Source: Rhizobium sp. BK251 | Lineage (GTDB): Bacteria > Pseudomonadota > Alphaproteobacteria > Rhizobiales > Rhizobiaceae | Assembly: GCF_004345245.1 (NCBI RefSeq) | Contig: NZ_SLUQ01000010.1 | Span: forward strand, 152,410-216,409 | Direction: 5' to 3' | DNA: 64,000 bases | Shown: positions 18,141-28,850 of the stretch, piece after piece | How the letters are laid out: each line of letters starts with the position of its first letter | Numbering within the stretch: position 1 is the first letter of the stretch | Notes under the pieces: model-generated | Databases searched by the model: none | What the model saw: the letters and a program-made list of their open reading frames with translations, nothing else | Told to the model about the DNA's origin: nothing | Position numbers and translations under genes: made by a program

Positions 18141-19394
18141 ATGGCATCTCGTATGCTTTCCGGGGGCGCACTATCGCTCATCATTTTTTCGTCGTCGATC
18201 GCGCCGTCCTTTGCCGGTGGCCTCGAACGCGGCGGTTATAATATCGATCTGCTTTTCGACACGTCGCGTGTCACAATGGAATCCTCGGCCACCTATGTGA
18301 AGCCGGAGCGCAAGCTGAAGAATGTCGTCGATACGGACACTTCCAATACCAATCCGCTGGCGAACCCGCCGACATGGGGCGGCGGCGATCTGAACTACAG
18401 ACCGCACACCGCGGAAGATACGCCGGGTTACTGGATTCCACGCGTCGGCATCAAGGTCGGTGTGACAGACGCCGTCGACTGCCTTGCGGACTACTCGCAG
18501 CCCTGGGGTGCTCACGACGATCCGGGACTGAACTGGGCGGGAGCCAATCAGAACATCGAGACCAAGGTCGAGAGCGACAACTACGCGCTGACCTGTTCAT
18601 ACAAGTTCGATGCCGGCCCGGGACAACTGCGGCTTATCGGCGGCGGCTTCTACCAGGAGGTCGGCGGCTTCAAGGAGAGACTGGTACAGGACTTCACGGG
18701 CACCGGGCTGCCCTTCTCTGGCGTCGGCCGCCTCGAGCTTTCGGACAATGGCTGGGGCTGGCGCACCGGTGTCGCCTACGAGATCCCGGAATATGCCATT
18801 CGAACCAGCCTCGTCTACAACAGCGTCGTCGAGCTCAGCAATCTGACCGGCACGATCGACCTGACCAATCTCGGCCCGATGTTTACCAAGTATGACGTGT
18901 CGGGTTCGGCGACGATGCCGGATTCTCTCGAATGGAAGTGGCAGACCGGTATTGCGCCGGATTGGCTCGCCTTCGGTGGAGTCAAGTGGACCGCATGGAG
19001 CAAGTTGCAGGTTCTCACCTTTTCTCCGGCAGTCGTGACGCCGCTCACGCCCCCCACCACGCTTGACCTGATTTACAGGGACGGCTGGACGGTGACCGGC
19101 GGTGTCGGCCACAAGTTCAACGACCAGTGGAGCGGCGCGGTCAGCCTGACGTGGGACCGCGGTACGAGCCAGGGTTATGGAATCCAGACGGATGTCTGGA
19201 CCGTCGCCGCCGGCGTCGCCTATGCACCGCAGGAGAACCTCGAATTGCGCCTTGCAGGTGTCCTTGGGCTTTGGACTGGCGGAGAGTCCGGTGCTGTAAC
19301 CTATAATGGTCAAGTCTACGGCGGCGATGCTTCCTATAGTTTTGATGATGATCTTGTTGCCGCCGTTTCAACATCGTTGAAGGTAAAGTTCTGA
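18141..19394 (+). CDS. fadL: FadL/OmpP1-family outer membrane transporter
   Basis: A 417-residue protein with a signal peptide ending near SFAGG. The N-terminal ERGGYNIDLLFD stretch and repeated aromatic beta strands fit the FadL hydrophobic-compound porins. It ends in Phe (KVKF), the usual outer-membrane-insertion signal. FadL of S. meliloti has been reported to help uptake of long-chain acyl-homoserine lactones as well as fatty acids. It sits between valS and exoR. The substrate range here is inferred by family only. Confidence 0.82.
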   Translation: MASRMLSGGALSLIIFSSSIAPSFAGGLERGGYNIDLLFDTSRVTMESSATYVKPERKLKNVVDTDTSNTNPLANPPTWGGGDLNYRPHTAEDTPGYWIPRVGIKVGVTDAVDCLADYSQPWGAHDDPGLNWAGANQNIETKVESDNYALTCSYKFDAGPGQLRLIGGGFYQEVGGFKERLVQDFTGTGLPFSGVGRLELSDNGWGWRTGVAYEIPEYAIRTSLVYNSVVELSNLTGTIDLTNLGPMFTKYDVSGSATMPDSLEWKWQTGIAPDWLAFGGVKWTAWSKLQVLTFSPAVVTPLTPPTTLDLIYRDGWTVTGGVGHKFNDQWSGAVSLTWDRGTSQGYGIQTDVWTVAAGVAYAPQENLELRLAGVLGLWTGGESGAVTYNGQVYGGDASYSFDDDLVAAVSTSLKVKF

Positions 19395-19401
19395 ATTATT
19401 G

Positions 19402-19429
19402 GCGGCCGTTACTTGTCTGAAGCGGCCGC
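19402..19429 (+). terminator. Possible terminator after fadL
   Basis: GCGGCCG ... CGGCCGC, a 7-base stem with a 14-base loop, followed only by ATTATTTA; weak. Confidence 0.35.
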
Positions 19430-20074
19430 TGCATTATTTAGAGTTGCTTAATGCAGTTTTGTGACGATTCAGCAACACTTTGTTGCAAGAGTTTGTCAGC
19501 AGCCATACCCGTCCATAGTTGTCCATTTCCCGCCACAAAGCAGGCGCAGCGGTAACTTCGGCAAGGACGGGCCGGCTTTGGAAGTGCGTTAAGGGTGCTA
19601 TGGGTCGATTTTCATACATGGATAGAAAGCACCTTGGTGGGAGGGAAACGCGACACACGTTTCCTCTTTGCCGGCAAGGGATTTGCTCGAAGGAAATTCT
19701 CTCCTGATGGCATTTCGGGCGCACTTCAGAGGCCATGATGCATGCATTTTGCGTCGCCTTTCGACTCAGCGCACGAAACTGGATGCTGGTTTGGTCACAA
19801 TTGCGGTTTACGCTCCGGAAAACGACCAAAAGGCGCACGGAAGCCTGATTGAAATGACGCAGAAATCCCCGCGGAGGAGCCCCTACGGCAAGATGGCGGC
19901 GGAACTGTATCGAAAGACGATTTGCCTCGCAAAGAGGCGGGAGCGGCTTGACGCGACGTGGAGGTCCGATGAAAGGGCCGCACACGGGATCGCTCGCCGG
20001 GGAGAAGATACACCGGATGGGTTGCGTGCCGCTTGGCATCGCCCGCCGGTGCGGAGTGAAAGAAACCGAGTGAT
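19430..20074 (+). other. Long non-coding stretch upstream of exoR
   Basis: About 645 bases hold open frames on both strands, but none has protein-like composition or a recognisable family. The long leader is consistent with exoR having its own regulated promoter; feedback control by ChvI is reported in S. meliloti. No binding site is assigned here. Confidence 0.4.
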
Positions 20075-20878
20075 ATGCTGAGATCCGAGTATAGACCCGT
20101 CAAAATCATGCTTTTGGGCATGTCGTTCGCTCTCGCGACGACGCTTGCCGGGCCTACTCGCGCGTTCGACATCAACGCAGGCGTCACCAAGGAATCCGGT
20201 CCCTTCGATCTCTTCAAGTTCGGTTTCAAGGCATACAAGAACGGCCAGAAGGAAGAAGCAGTCGAGGCCTATAAGTATGCAGCCGAAAAAGGGCATACCG
20301 GGTCTCGTTGGGCGCTTGCCAATATGTATGCCTATGGCGATGGCGTCGCGCAGGACGATTTCGCAGCCTTCAAGATCTATAGCGACATTGCAAGCCAGGG
20401 CGTCGAGCCGGGGTCGGAGGATACCGGCTTCTTCGTCAACGCCCTTCTTGCCCTCGCGAACTACTATAAGCGCGGCATTCCCGGCAGCCCGGTGAAGACC
20501 GATCTCAGCCAGGCCCGCCAGCTCTATTTCCAGGTGGCGTCCACCTTTGGCGTTGCCGAGGCCCAGTTCCAGTTGGCTCAGATGATGCTGGCTGGCGAGG
20601 GCGGTGCGGCGAATGTCCAGCAGGCGAAGAAGTGGCTCAACCAGGCCCGCAAAGGCGGTCACCCCGGTGCCATGGCAGTCTTCGGCAACATTCTGTTCCA
20701 GGAAGGGCAGACGACACGGGGGCTCGCCTTCATGACGGCCGCGCTCGACAAGTGCAATCCCAAGGATTGCGGCTGGATGGAGTCGCTGCAGGAGCAGGCA
20801 TTTTCCATCGCCAACGAGAACGACAGGCGAGGGGCCGTGGCGCTCGCCCGCGACATCAATCTCAGTAGCTCCGACTGA
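20075..20878 (+). CDS. exoR: Exopolysaccharide regulator ExoR (Sel1-repeat periplasmic protein)
   Basis: A 267-residue protein with a signal peptide (cleavage near GPTRAFD) and several Sel1-like (TPR-type) repeats, e.g. AKKWLNQARKGGHPGAM. In S. meliloti ExoR binds the sensor ExoS in the periplasm and holds the ExoS/ChvI system off. Its proteolysis releases the switch that raises succinoglycan and lowers motility during host invasion. The reported cleavage site Ala80-Leu81 is present in GSRWALANM when counted from this start. Length and sequence match ExoR closely, so this gene is strong evidence for a Sinorhizobium-like host. Confidence 0.95.
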   Translation: MLRSEYRPVKIMLLGMSFALATTLAGPTRAFDINAGVTKESGPFDLFKFGFKAYKNGQKEEAVEAYKYAAEKGHTGSRWALANMYAYGDGVAQDDFAAFKIYSDIASQGVEPGSEDTGFFVNALLALANYYKRGIPGSPVKTDLSQARQLYFQVASTFGVAEAQFQLAQMMLAGEGGAANVQQAKKWLNQARKGGHPGAMAVFGNILFQEGQTTRGLAFMTAALDKCNPKDCGWMESLQEQAFSIANENDRRGAVALARDINLSSSD

Positions 20879-20908
20879 AGCTTCGCGCCAGCCGAGACCG
20901 ACCGCTTT

Positions 20909-21698
<790 letters not shown>

Positions 21699-21944
21699 CG
21701 CTGGCGCTCCCTATCTCGTGGTCTTTTCTTAGCCGCGCAAGCAGCGGCTGGCCATCGGAATTTGGGACATTCCCGGCTGTATTTCCTTCCGACAATTCGT
21801 GATCATCGCCTGGCTGGATTGGCCGGGCTCTCTCGTGAGGAACTTCGCGCGGTGGCCATGGCCGACGACGGCAGTCGCCGAGCGCACGAAAACGGCCGGA
21901 GGCAGGTGCGTCCGGCCACGAAAGGCACAAGAATGCGGATTGGT

Positions 21945-22277
21945 TCAGATTGAAAAGCTGGTCCCGCAGCCGCAGCTTGCGACGGCGTTCGGGTTCTTGA
22001 TCTGGAACGACTGCCCGAGCAGGTTGTCGACAAAGTCGATTTCGGAGCCTGCCATGTAGATCAGGGAAAGGCTGTCGATGAGGACCGTCGCTTCGTCCTT
22101 GGCGACGACGACGTCATCGTCTTGGGCCGCCTCGACGAGGTCGAACTTGTAGGAAAATCCGGAACAACCGCCACCTTCGACGGAAACGCGTAGCGCGCTC
22201 TTGCCCGCCTCCGCACCGACGATCGCCGCGATTCGCTTTGCGGCCGCTTCCGAAAGAGTTACATTTGCTTCTGTCAT
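21945..22277 (-). CDS. erpA: A-type iron-sulfur cluster carrier (ErpA/IscA family)
   Basis: A 110-residue protein of normal family length. The three cluster-ligand Cys are in GGGCSGFSY and SCGCGTSFSI. It delivers Fe-S clusters to apo-enzymes. AGGAGGAAAGC precedes the start. It is divergent from dgt, with a 213-base gap holding both promoters. ErpA and IscA cannot be told apart with certainty by eye; lack of neighbouring isc or suf genes favours ErpA. Confidence 0.9.
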   Translation of the reverse strand: MTEANVTLSEAAAKRIAAIVGAEAGKSALRVSVEGGGCSGFSYKFDLVEAAQDDDVVVAKDEATVLIDSLSLIYMAGSEIDFVDNLLGQSFQIKNPNAVASCGCGTSFSI

Positions 22278-22490
22278 GCTTTCCTCCTGCCGGGGTCAAG
22301 ATCCGGAGAGAACTGGATGTACCGCACCAAGGGTTCAAACGGTCGAGACGGAGAATCCTTATCGTGCAAACCCGTGCCGAAACGGCAGGCGCGGCCTTTC
22401 AATAAGAGCACCGCTTGCTGTTTCATCATGTACATAGGTATGAAGACAGAGCAGCGCCGTCAATGGGCTGGCGCCGGGACGGAATAGAGA

Positions 22491-23708
22491 ATGACGATTG
22501 ACACGCATACATTGGGGTTCGGTTACGGCCAGAGGGCAGTCTACGCGGCAGATCCCTGGAACACCCGTGGCAGGCTTTACGGCGAAGCGTCGAGCCCGAC
22601 GCGCTCGGATTTCCAGCGGGACCGTGACCGAATAGTCCATACCACCGCTTTCCGGAGGCTGAAGCACAAGACGCAGGTCTTCATCGCGCAGGACGGCGAC
22701 CACTATCGCACGCGCCTCACCCACACGATAGAAGTGGCTCAGATCGCGCGAGCGCTTGCACGTGCGCTGAAGCTCGATGAGGACCTCGCCGAGGGCGTGG
22801 CTCTCGTCCACGACTTCGGCCATACACCCTTCGGCCATACCGGCGAGGATGCCCTGCATGAGGCGCTGACGCCCTATGGCGGGTTCGACCACAATGCCCA
22901 GTCTCTGCGCATCGTGACGAAACTCGAGCGGCGCTATGCCGAATTCGACGGCCTCAACCTCACATGGGAAACGCTCGAGGGTCTTGTGAAGCACAATGGT
23001 CCACTTCTCAGGGCGGACGGGCAGCCGGTGCACGGAACCGTTCCGCAGCCGATCCTGGACTACAGCGAGCTGCATGATCTCGAACTGGCAAGCTATGCGA
23101 GCCTCGAGGCGCAGGTCGCGGCGATCGCCGATGATATTGCCTACAACACCCATGACATCGACGACGGGCTGCGGTCCGGCTACCTCGACTTCGAGATGCT
23201 GGAGGAGATCCCCTTCCTCGCCGGACTGATGGCCGAGGTGCGCGACCGCTACCCGGGCCTCGAGGAGAGCCGCTTTACGCATGAGATCATGCGTCGGCAG
23301 ATCACCCGCATGGTGGAGGACGTCATCTCGGTGGCGCAGGAACGGCTCGCCATCCTGAAGCCGCAGTCGGCCCAGGACGTCCGCAATGCCGATCGCGTCG
23401 TGGCGACCTTTTCGGAAGCGATGGCAACGACCGACAGGCAGATCAAGGCGCTGCTCTTCAAGCGGATTTATCGGCATCCGGATATCATGCGAATCCGTGC
23501 CGGAGCGGCCCAGATTGTCACCGACCTGTTCGGTGCCTACATGAACGATCCGCGCGAGATGCAGAGCCACTATTGGGTCGACCACATCGCGGGACTTGCC
23601 GATGCGGCAAAGGCGCGCCATGTGGGCGATTATCTTGCGGGAATGACCGACACTTACGCCGTAAGCGCCCACAGGCGGCTGTTTGACCATACCCCCGATT
23701 TGCGATAG
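22491..23708 (+). CDS. dgt: Deoxyguanosinetriphosphate triphosphohydrolase-like protein
   Basis: A 405-residue HD-domain hydrolase. RLTHTIEVAQIARALA and LVHDFGHTPFGHTGEDAL hold the metal-binding His-Asp set, and DIAYNTHDIDDGL gives the third block. The family removes triphosphate from dNTPs, affecting dNTP pools. A start with GGAATAGAGA upstream is moderate. argS starts 57 bases later on the same strand, so they may be co-transcribed. Confidence 0.92.
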   Translation: MTIDTHTLGFGYGQRAVYAADPWNTRGRLYGEASSPTRSDFQRDRDRIVHTTAFRRLKHKTQVFIAQDGDHYRTRLTHTIEVAQIARALARALKLDEDLAEGVALVHDFGHTPFGHTGEDALHEALTPYGGFDHNAQSLRIVTKLERRYAEFDGLNLTWETLEGLVKHNGPLLRADGQPVHGTVPQPILDYSELHDLELASYASLEAQVAAIADDIAYNTHDIDDGLRSGYLDFEMLEEIPFLAGLMAEVRDRYPGLEESRFTHEIMRRQITRMVEDVISVAQERLAILKPQSAQDVRNADRVVATFSEAMATTDRQIKALLFKRIYRHPDIMRIRAGAAQIVTDLFGAYMNDPREMQSHYWVDHIAGLADAAKARHVGDYLAGMTDTYAVSAHRRLFDHTPDLR

Positions 23709-23765
23709 GCAGCGGGCGCTTGGGAGGGAGCGTCCTCCGGCAGAGCACTTGCGTGGAAGAATGCG

Positions 23766-25526
23766 ATGAACCTTTTCACTGATTTCGAAGCCAGAATTAA
23801 GAATGCGCTTGAGCAGATTGATCTGATCAGAGAAAAGCGATCCGAGGTCGATTTCGGCCGCATCGGCGTGGAACCCCCGCGCGATCCGAGCCACGGCGAC
23901 GTGGCTACGAATGCTGCCATGGTGCTGGCGAAGCCGCTTGGCACGAACCCGCGCGCGCTTGCCGAGATCATCACCGCTAAGCTCACGGAAGATGCCGATA
24001 TCGCCGAGGTATCCGTGGCTGGGCCGGGGTTCATCAATATCCGGCTTGCCGTCGGCTACTGGCAGCGCCTCCTTGCATCAGTGATATCAGCGGGCACGGA
24101 TTATGGCCGCGCGGCTATCGGGCAGAACAGGAAGGTGAATGTTGAGTATGTGTCGGCCAATCCCACCGGACCCATGCATGTCGGCCATTGCCGTGGTGCA
24201 GTGGTTGGCGATGCGCTCGCCAACCTCCTGAGCTTTGCCGGCTACGAGGTCACCAAGGAATACTACATCAACGATGCGGGCTCGCAGATCGACGTGCTCG
24301 CAAGATCTGCCTTCCTGCGCTATCGCCAGGCGCTTGGCGAGACGATCGGGGAAATCCCGTCCGGTCTCTATCCCGGGGACTACCTCGTGCCGGTCGGCCA
24401 GGCACTTGCCGAGGAGTTCGGCACGAAGCTGCGTGCGATGCACGAGGCGCAATGGCTGCCGATCGTCAAGGAGCGGGCGATCGACGCGATGATGGCGATG
24501 ATCCGAGGTGATCTGACCGCCCTCAACGTCAAGCACGATGTGTTTTTCTCCGAATGCTCGCTGCATGCCGGCAACGGCGCGCCGATCCGCACGGCCATCA
24601 ATGACCTTACCTTCAAGGGCTACGTCTACAAGGGCACGTTGCCGCCGCCGAAGGGCCAGTTGGCCGAGGATTGGGAGGATCGCGAGCAGACGCTGTTCCG
24701 CTCGACGGAAGTGGGGGACGACATGGACCGCCCGCTTATCAAGTCGGACGGCTCCTATACCTATTTCGCCGCCGACGTCGCCTATTTCAAGGACAAGTTC
24801 GACCGTGGCTTCGACGAGATGATCTATGTTCTCGGCGCCGACCACGGCGGCTACGTCAAGCGGCTAGAGGCGGTGGCTCGTGGCGTTTCGGATGGCAAGG
24901 CGAAGCTCACCGTGCTCCTTTGCCAGCTCGTGAAGCTCTTCCGTGACGGCGAGCCGGTCAAGATGTCGAAGCGCTCCGGCGACTTCGTGACGTTACGTGA
25001 TGTCGTCGACGAAGTCGGCCGCGACTCCGTGCGCTTCATGATGCTTTACAGGAAGAACTCGGAACCCCTCGACTTCGACTTTGCCAAGGTGACCGAGCAG
25101 TCCAAGGACAACCCGGTTTTCTACGTCCAGTATGCTCATGCGCGCTGCATGTCAGTATTCCGGCAGGCTAGGGAAGTATTTCCGGACCTCGATACATCGA
25201 ATCTCGACCTTGCTTCGGCGGTCGCTGGCGCGATCGCCGATCCGGCCGAGTTGCAGCTCGTTGCAAAGCTTGCAGAATTCCCGCGTGTCGTCGAAGCTGC
25301 GGCGCAGTCGCACGAGCCTCATCGCATCGCTTTTTACCTCTACGACCTGGCGAGTTCCTTCCACGCACATTGGAACAAAGGTAAAGATCAGCCGGAATTA
25401 CGATTTATTAACGATAAGAACCGAGAATCGAGTATTGCCAGACTTGGGCTGGTGCACGCCGTCGCTTCGGTGTTGAAGTCGGGTCTCGGGATAACAGGGA
25501 CCGCGGCTCCGGACGAGATGCGGTAG
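23766..25526 (+). CDS. argS: Arginyl-tRNA synthetase
   Basis: A 586-residue class I synthetase. The N-terminal ArgRS-specific domain precedes the HIGH-type motif (NPTGPMHVGHCRGAVVGD). A KMSKS-like motif is in PVKMSKRSGDFVTL. The C-terminal DALR anticodon-binding domain ends near ASVLKSGLGI. Charges tRNA-Arg in the cytoplasm. The SPOR protein gene follows at 64 bases. Confidence 0.96.
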   Translation: MNLFTDFEARIKNALEQIDLIREKRSEVDFGRIGVEPPRDPSHGDVATNAAMVLAKPLGTNPRALAEIITAKLTEDADIAEVSVAGPGFINIRLAVGYWQRLLASVISAGTDYGRAAIGQNRKVNVEYVSANPTGPMHVGHCRGAVVGDALANLLSFAGYEVTKEYYINDAGSQIDVLARSAFLRYRQALGETIGEIPSGLYPGDYLVPVGQALAEEFGTKLRAMHEAQWLPIVKERAIDAMMAMIRGDLTALNVKHDVFFSECSLHAGNGAPIRTAINDLTFKGYVYKGTLPPPKGQLAEDWEDREQTLFRSTEVGDDMDRPLIKSDGSYTYFAADVAYFKDKFDRGFDEMIYVLGADHGGYVKRLEAVARGVSDGKAKLTVLLCQLVKLFRDGEPVKMSKRSGDFVTLRDVVDEVGRDSVRFMMLYRKNSEPLDFDFAKVTEQSKDNPVFYVQYAHARCMSVFRQAREVFPDLDTSNLDLASAVAGAIADPAELQLVAKLAEFPRVVEAAAQSHEPHRIAFYLYDLASSFHAHWNKGKDQPELRFINDKNRESSIARLGLVHAVASVLKSGLGITGTAAPDEMR

Positions 25527-25589
25527 AGGTGTCACCATTTCCCCACAATGCGCTGGCAATGAACGCGTTGCATTTGCGAGTGGATGGGT

Positions 25590-28500
25590 ATGGCAGACAA
25601 ACACCTGGCGTATAGCGCAAGCACGAATACGGACCTCTTCGATGATGATGATCCGTTGGCAGAACTTGCCCGCATTGTCGGCTTTGAACCGCGGTCGGCT
25701 GCCCAGCCGGTCCCAGCGCAGAAGCAGGAGCCGGCTTTCGATCTCGAAGACGAGCTGCTGCGGGAGTTCGAGCGTTACGATGCTCCGCGCCCGCTACAGT
25801 CTCTCGACCGAACCGTTGAGCCGGTAGTCCCTGAGCCGTCACCGCCCTTCGAGGGTGCTAGCGCCACGGATGTCGTCACCGAGGAACTCGATGCCTTTGT
25901 CCCCGCGCCCGAAGAGGTGAGCCTGGCGGAACTGCCGCCGGAGGCTGTTGCTCTCGATGGCGCCGTCGATGGCGAATCGCATGAGGTTGCGGTCGAGGAT
26001 TGGGCCGTCGAGGAATCCTCTTCGGAACTGCCCGAACTTGCCGACGATTCTGACTTGGCTTTCGCCGTCGAGGCGCCTCAGCCGGCCGAGGACATGGTTG
26101 CTCCTGTCGCAAAGATCGGCTTGCCTGCTGATTCTGCAGCGGCTGCCGGGCGGATCGCCGATGCTCGCAGTCTGATGGATGAGTTGGAACTCTCGATCTC
26201 AACGCAGCCGATCGTTCCTCCAACCCCGCCGGCTCGCGTGCCGCAATGGGCCGCCGCCAGCATCAGGCTGCCGCTTGCCAACTTCAATGCGGCGCGCAGG
26301 GAACCACCTCGTGAAGAGGAAACGCGCGCCGAGGTCGTTGCGCCCGTAGTGGCTCCGCCGCCGGAAGCTGAATTCTCCGAGCCGCTGGACCTTGGCTTCC
26401 AGCCGGAGCATGACCGTCACGAAGCTTCCGAGCTGGAAATTCCCGCCGGCGTTGTCGTTCAGGAGTCGGTCGAGCACGGATTTGATCTTGCGGCTTCCGC
26501 AAGGGACGGCGTCGTCCCAAGTGATGCGGCGCTGACCGACGCCGCCTATGGGGACGAAACGGAATCGCGCTCCTTCGACATTGATGAGCTCCTTGCCGAT
26601 ATCGAACGCTACCCGGTGCCGCCGCGCGCGGCGGATGCGGCGGCTGTCGATGAGCCGAGCGCACCGGTGGAGACGCGGGTTGCTGCTCCGGCGCCATTTA
26701 GCAAGGCCAGCGAGCCGGTCGTGGTCGCTCCGCCAGCAGAGGCGATACGTGCTCAGCGCCCAGCGTCTAAGCCCGAACCTGAAGGCGAGGATCCCTTTGC
26801 CGGTCATGATTTCGAACTGGATCTGGACGGCATCGAGTTGGAACTTGCTGACCTTGATTTCAGCCAGGCCGAGCAGCAGGCCGTCGTGCCGGAACGCAAG
26901 GTCGAGTACGTCGAGCAACCTGCTCCCGTCGTTGTCGCGGTTATTGCGCCTCGCCCTGTCGCAGCGCCCGAGCCGGTCCGGGCCATCATTCCACCATCGA
27001 TGGGCACCTCAGTCGCAGTCGAAGCGCCCAAGGCACCGGTTCAACGGGCGAGCGGGCCTCTCCCGGTGGTTCCCGAGCGGCCTGTGGCCGTTCGGCGGGA
27101 GACCGCAGCGACCGACAACGAGCAGGCTCTTCCCTTTGATCCTTCCCTGATTTCGGATCCGGAAGATCATCCGGAAACAGTCGCCGACATGCATGTCCCG
27201 GCTCTGCCTACGGTCGAACTGGATGAGCCGGTCGCCGTCGCGCCGGACTATGATTTCGACATCGACGCCGAAATGGCGAGCCTGTTCGAACCTCGACCCG
27301 AAGATGCGCCGCTACCGCCGCGCGCAAATTCGGCAAGCCACGCGCCTGTCGCTGTTGCCGCGCCGGCGGCAGCAAAGGCCGAAGGCGCTCAGGGATCGAT
27401 GGACGATCTCGACGAATTCGAGCAGGCACTTGAGGAGGATTTTCGCCGTAGCTACCGCGATCCGGTGCCGCGGCCGGAGAATCTTGCGCGCATGACGCTC
27501 GAATCCGCAAGTGTTACAGCCGACCGCAGGCGTGCGCGCTCCATGCGCGGCATTGCGGTCGCCGCCGGCCTGATCGCTGTCTTCGGCCTCGGCTCTTATG
27601 GTGTCTATGCCTGGCTGTCCGGCGGCGCACCGCTCGGCGTGTCCTCCGGCGAGCCGCGTGTCATTGTCGCGGATAAGGATCCCGTGAAGGTTCCCCCGGA
27701 AAATCCCGGCGGCAAGACCGTTCCGAACCAGGATAAGGCCGTCTACGACCGTGTCGCCGGTGCAACGACAGAGGAGCCGAAGCAGAAGGCACTCGTTTCA
27801 TCCAATGAAGAGCCGGTTGACGTCGTCCAGAAGACGCTCATTCCGGAGGCTCTGCCAATGGATGACGGTGATGGTGCCGCCGACGATCTGACGCCGACGC
27901 CAGCCGGCGAGACCGAGGATCCGCGCCTGCTTCCCGATCAGGATACGGCTGATGCCCAGCAGGGCGATGATGATCAGACGCCCGCAGTCGCGCCGCGTCG
28001 GGTTCGCACCATGATCGTCAAGCCCGACGGGACACTTGTGGCCCGTGACGAGCCCGCACCGGCTCCAGCTCCGAGCGTGGCAGCTGCGACGCCTGCACCG
28101 GCGCAAGCCGAAGTCGCGCCGGCACCGGTTGCTGCGGCGCCCGCCGATGTTCAGACGACGGCGACAAACCAGTCGGCTGCAGCATTCCCGGCAACCGGCA
28201 ACATCGCTTCGGCAGGCCTGCGCACGTCTCCGGTTGACAGCCAGCCGGCCGAGCCCGCCCAGCCGATACCCGCCGCTAACGAAAGTGCCGCGCCAAGCAC
28301 CGGCAACCCGGCTGCTAGCGTCGAGAAGACCGCCGAGGTTGGTGATACGGCTCCGGTGCCCACGGCGCGGCCGGTCGACCAGCCGGTAAACGTCGTCGGC
28401 ACAGTCACGGAGCGGGGCAACGTCCGCACTGCTGCAGAAGCGCCGGCGGAAGTCGCCTCCGCCAACCCGGTCCAGGAACAGCCCGTCGCGGCCGCTCCTG

Positions 28501-28745
28501 CGGGCGGCTACGGCATGCAGATCGCCTCGCTTCCCTCTGAAGAGGAGGCCAAGAAGACCTATGCCAGCCTTTCGTCCAAATTCGGCAGCGTGATCGGCGG
28601 TCGCGGCGTCGAAATCCGCAAGGCCGATATCGCCGGCAAGGGCACCTTCTACCGCGTCCGCATCCCTGCTGGAACGAAGGACGAGGCGGCCGAGCTTTGC
28701 CAGCGCTACCGCCAGGCGGGCGGCAGCTGCCTGATCTCGAAGTAA
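25590..28745 (+). CDS. Very large SPOR-domain membrane protein
   Basis: About 1,051 residues. The first ~650 are cytoplasmic, acidic and Pro/Ala/Val/Glu-rich with repeated short FDLE/FDIDELLADIE-type clusters. A single membrane helix follows (RGIAVAAGLIAVFGLGSYG). The periplasmic part is again Pro/Ala-rich and ends in a SPOR domain (GGYGMQIASLPSEEEA to SCLISK), which binds denuded septal peptidoglycan glycans. This layout is known for septal or polar proteins. ATG 25584 is 6 bases upstream in frame. It is followed by a strong terminator. Its partner on the cytoplasmic side is unknown. Confidence 0.88.
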   Translation: MADKHLAYSASTNTDLFDDDDPLAELARIVGFEPRSAAQPVPAQKQEPAFDLEDELLREFERYDAPRPLQSLDRTVEPVVPEPSPPFEGASATDVVTEELDAFVPAPEEVSLAELPPEAVALDGAVDGESHEVAVEDWAVEESSSELPELADDSDLAFAVEAPQPAEDMVAPVAKIGLPADSAAAAGRIADARSLMDELELSISTQPIVPPTPPARVPQWAAASIRLPLANFNAARREPPREEETRAEVVAPVVAPPPEAEFSEPLDLGFQPEHDRHEASELEIPAGVVVQESVEHGFDLAASARDGVVPSDAALTDAAYGDETESRSFDIDELLADIERYPVPPRAADAAAVDEPSAPVETRVAAPAPFSKASEPVVVAPPAEAIRAQRPASKPEPEGEDPFAGHDFELDLDGIELELADLDFSQAEQQAVVPERKVEYVEQPAPVVVAVIAPRPVAAPEPVRAIIPPSMGTSVAVEAPKAPVQRASGPLPVVPERPVAVRRETAATDNEQALPFDPSLISDPEDHPETVADMHVPALPTVELDEPVAVAPDYDFDIDAEMASLFEPRPEDAPLPPRANSASHAPVAVAAPAAAKAEGAQGSMDDLDEFEQALEEDFRRSYRDPVPRPENLARMTLESASVTADRRRARSMRGIAVAAGLIAVFGLGSYGVYAWLSGGAPLGVSSGEPRVIVADKDPVKVPPENPGGKTVPNQDKAVYDRVAGATTEEPKQKALVSSNEEPVDVVQKTLIPEALPMDDGDGAADDLTPTPAGETEDPRLLPDQDTADAQQGDDDQTPAVAPRRVRTMIVKPDGTLVARDEPAPAPAPSVAAATPAPAQAEVAPAPVAAAPADVQTTATNQSAAAFPATGNIASAGLRTSPVDSQPAEPAQPIPAANESAAPSTGNPAASVEKTAEVGDTAPVPTARPVDQPVNVVGTVTERGNVRTAAEAPAEVASANPVQEQPVAAAPAGGYGMQIASLPSEEEAKKTYASLSSKFGSVIGGRGVEIRKADIAGKGTFYRVRIPAGTKDEAAELCQRYRQAGGSCLISK

Positions 28746-28766
28746 ATATCTGACGATATCCTCCGG

Positions 28767-28795
28767 CGGCGGGAAGGTTTTCCCGCCGTTTTTTT
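28767..28795 (+). terminator. Rho-independent terminator after the SPOR gene
   Basis: CGGCGGGAA, loop GGTT, TTCCCGCCG, then seven T. Confidence 0.88.
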
Positions 28796-28850
28796 GTGAA
28801 CGGCGGCTTGACGCACTCGTATTTCGCCGGTCGCCGTCTATGATTCGGAT

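Noticed and set aside
19668..20081. 137-codon plus frame upstream of exoR
   Set aside because: Arg-rich, no ribosome site, no protein-like hydrophobic pattern, and runs into the exoR start.
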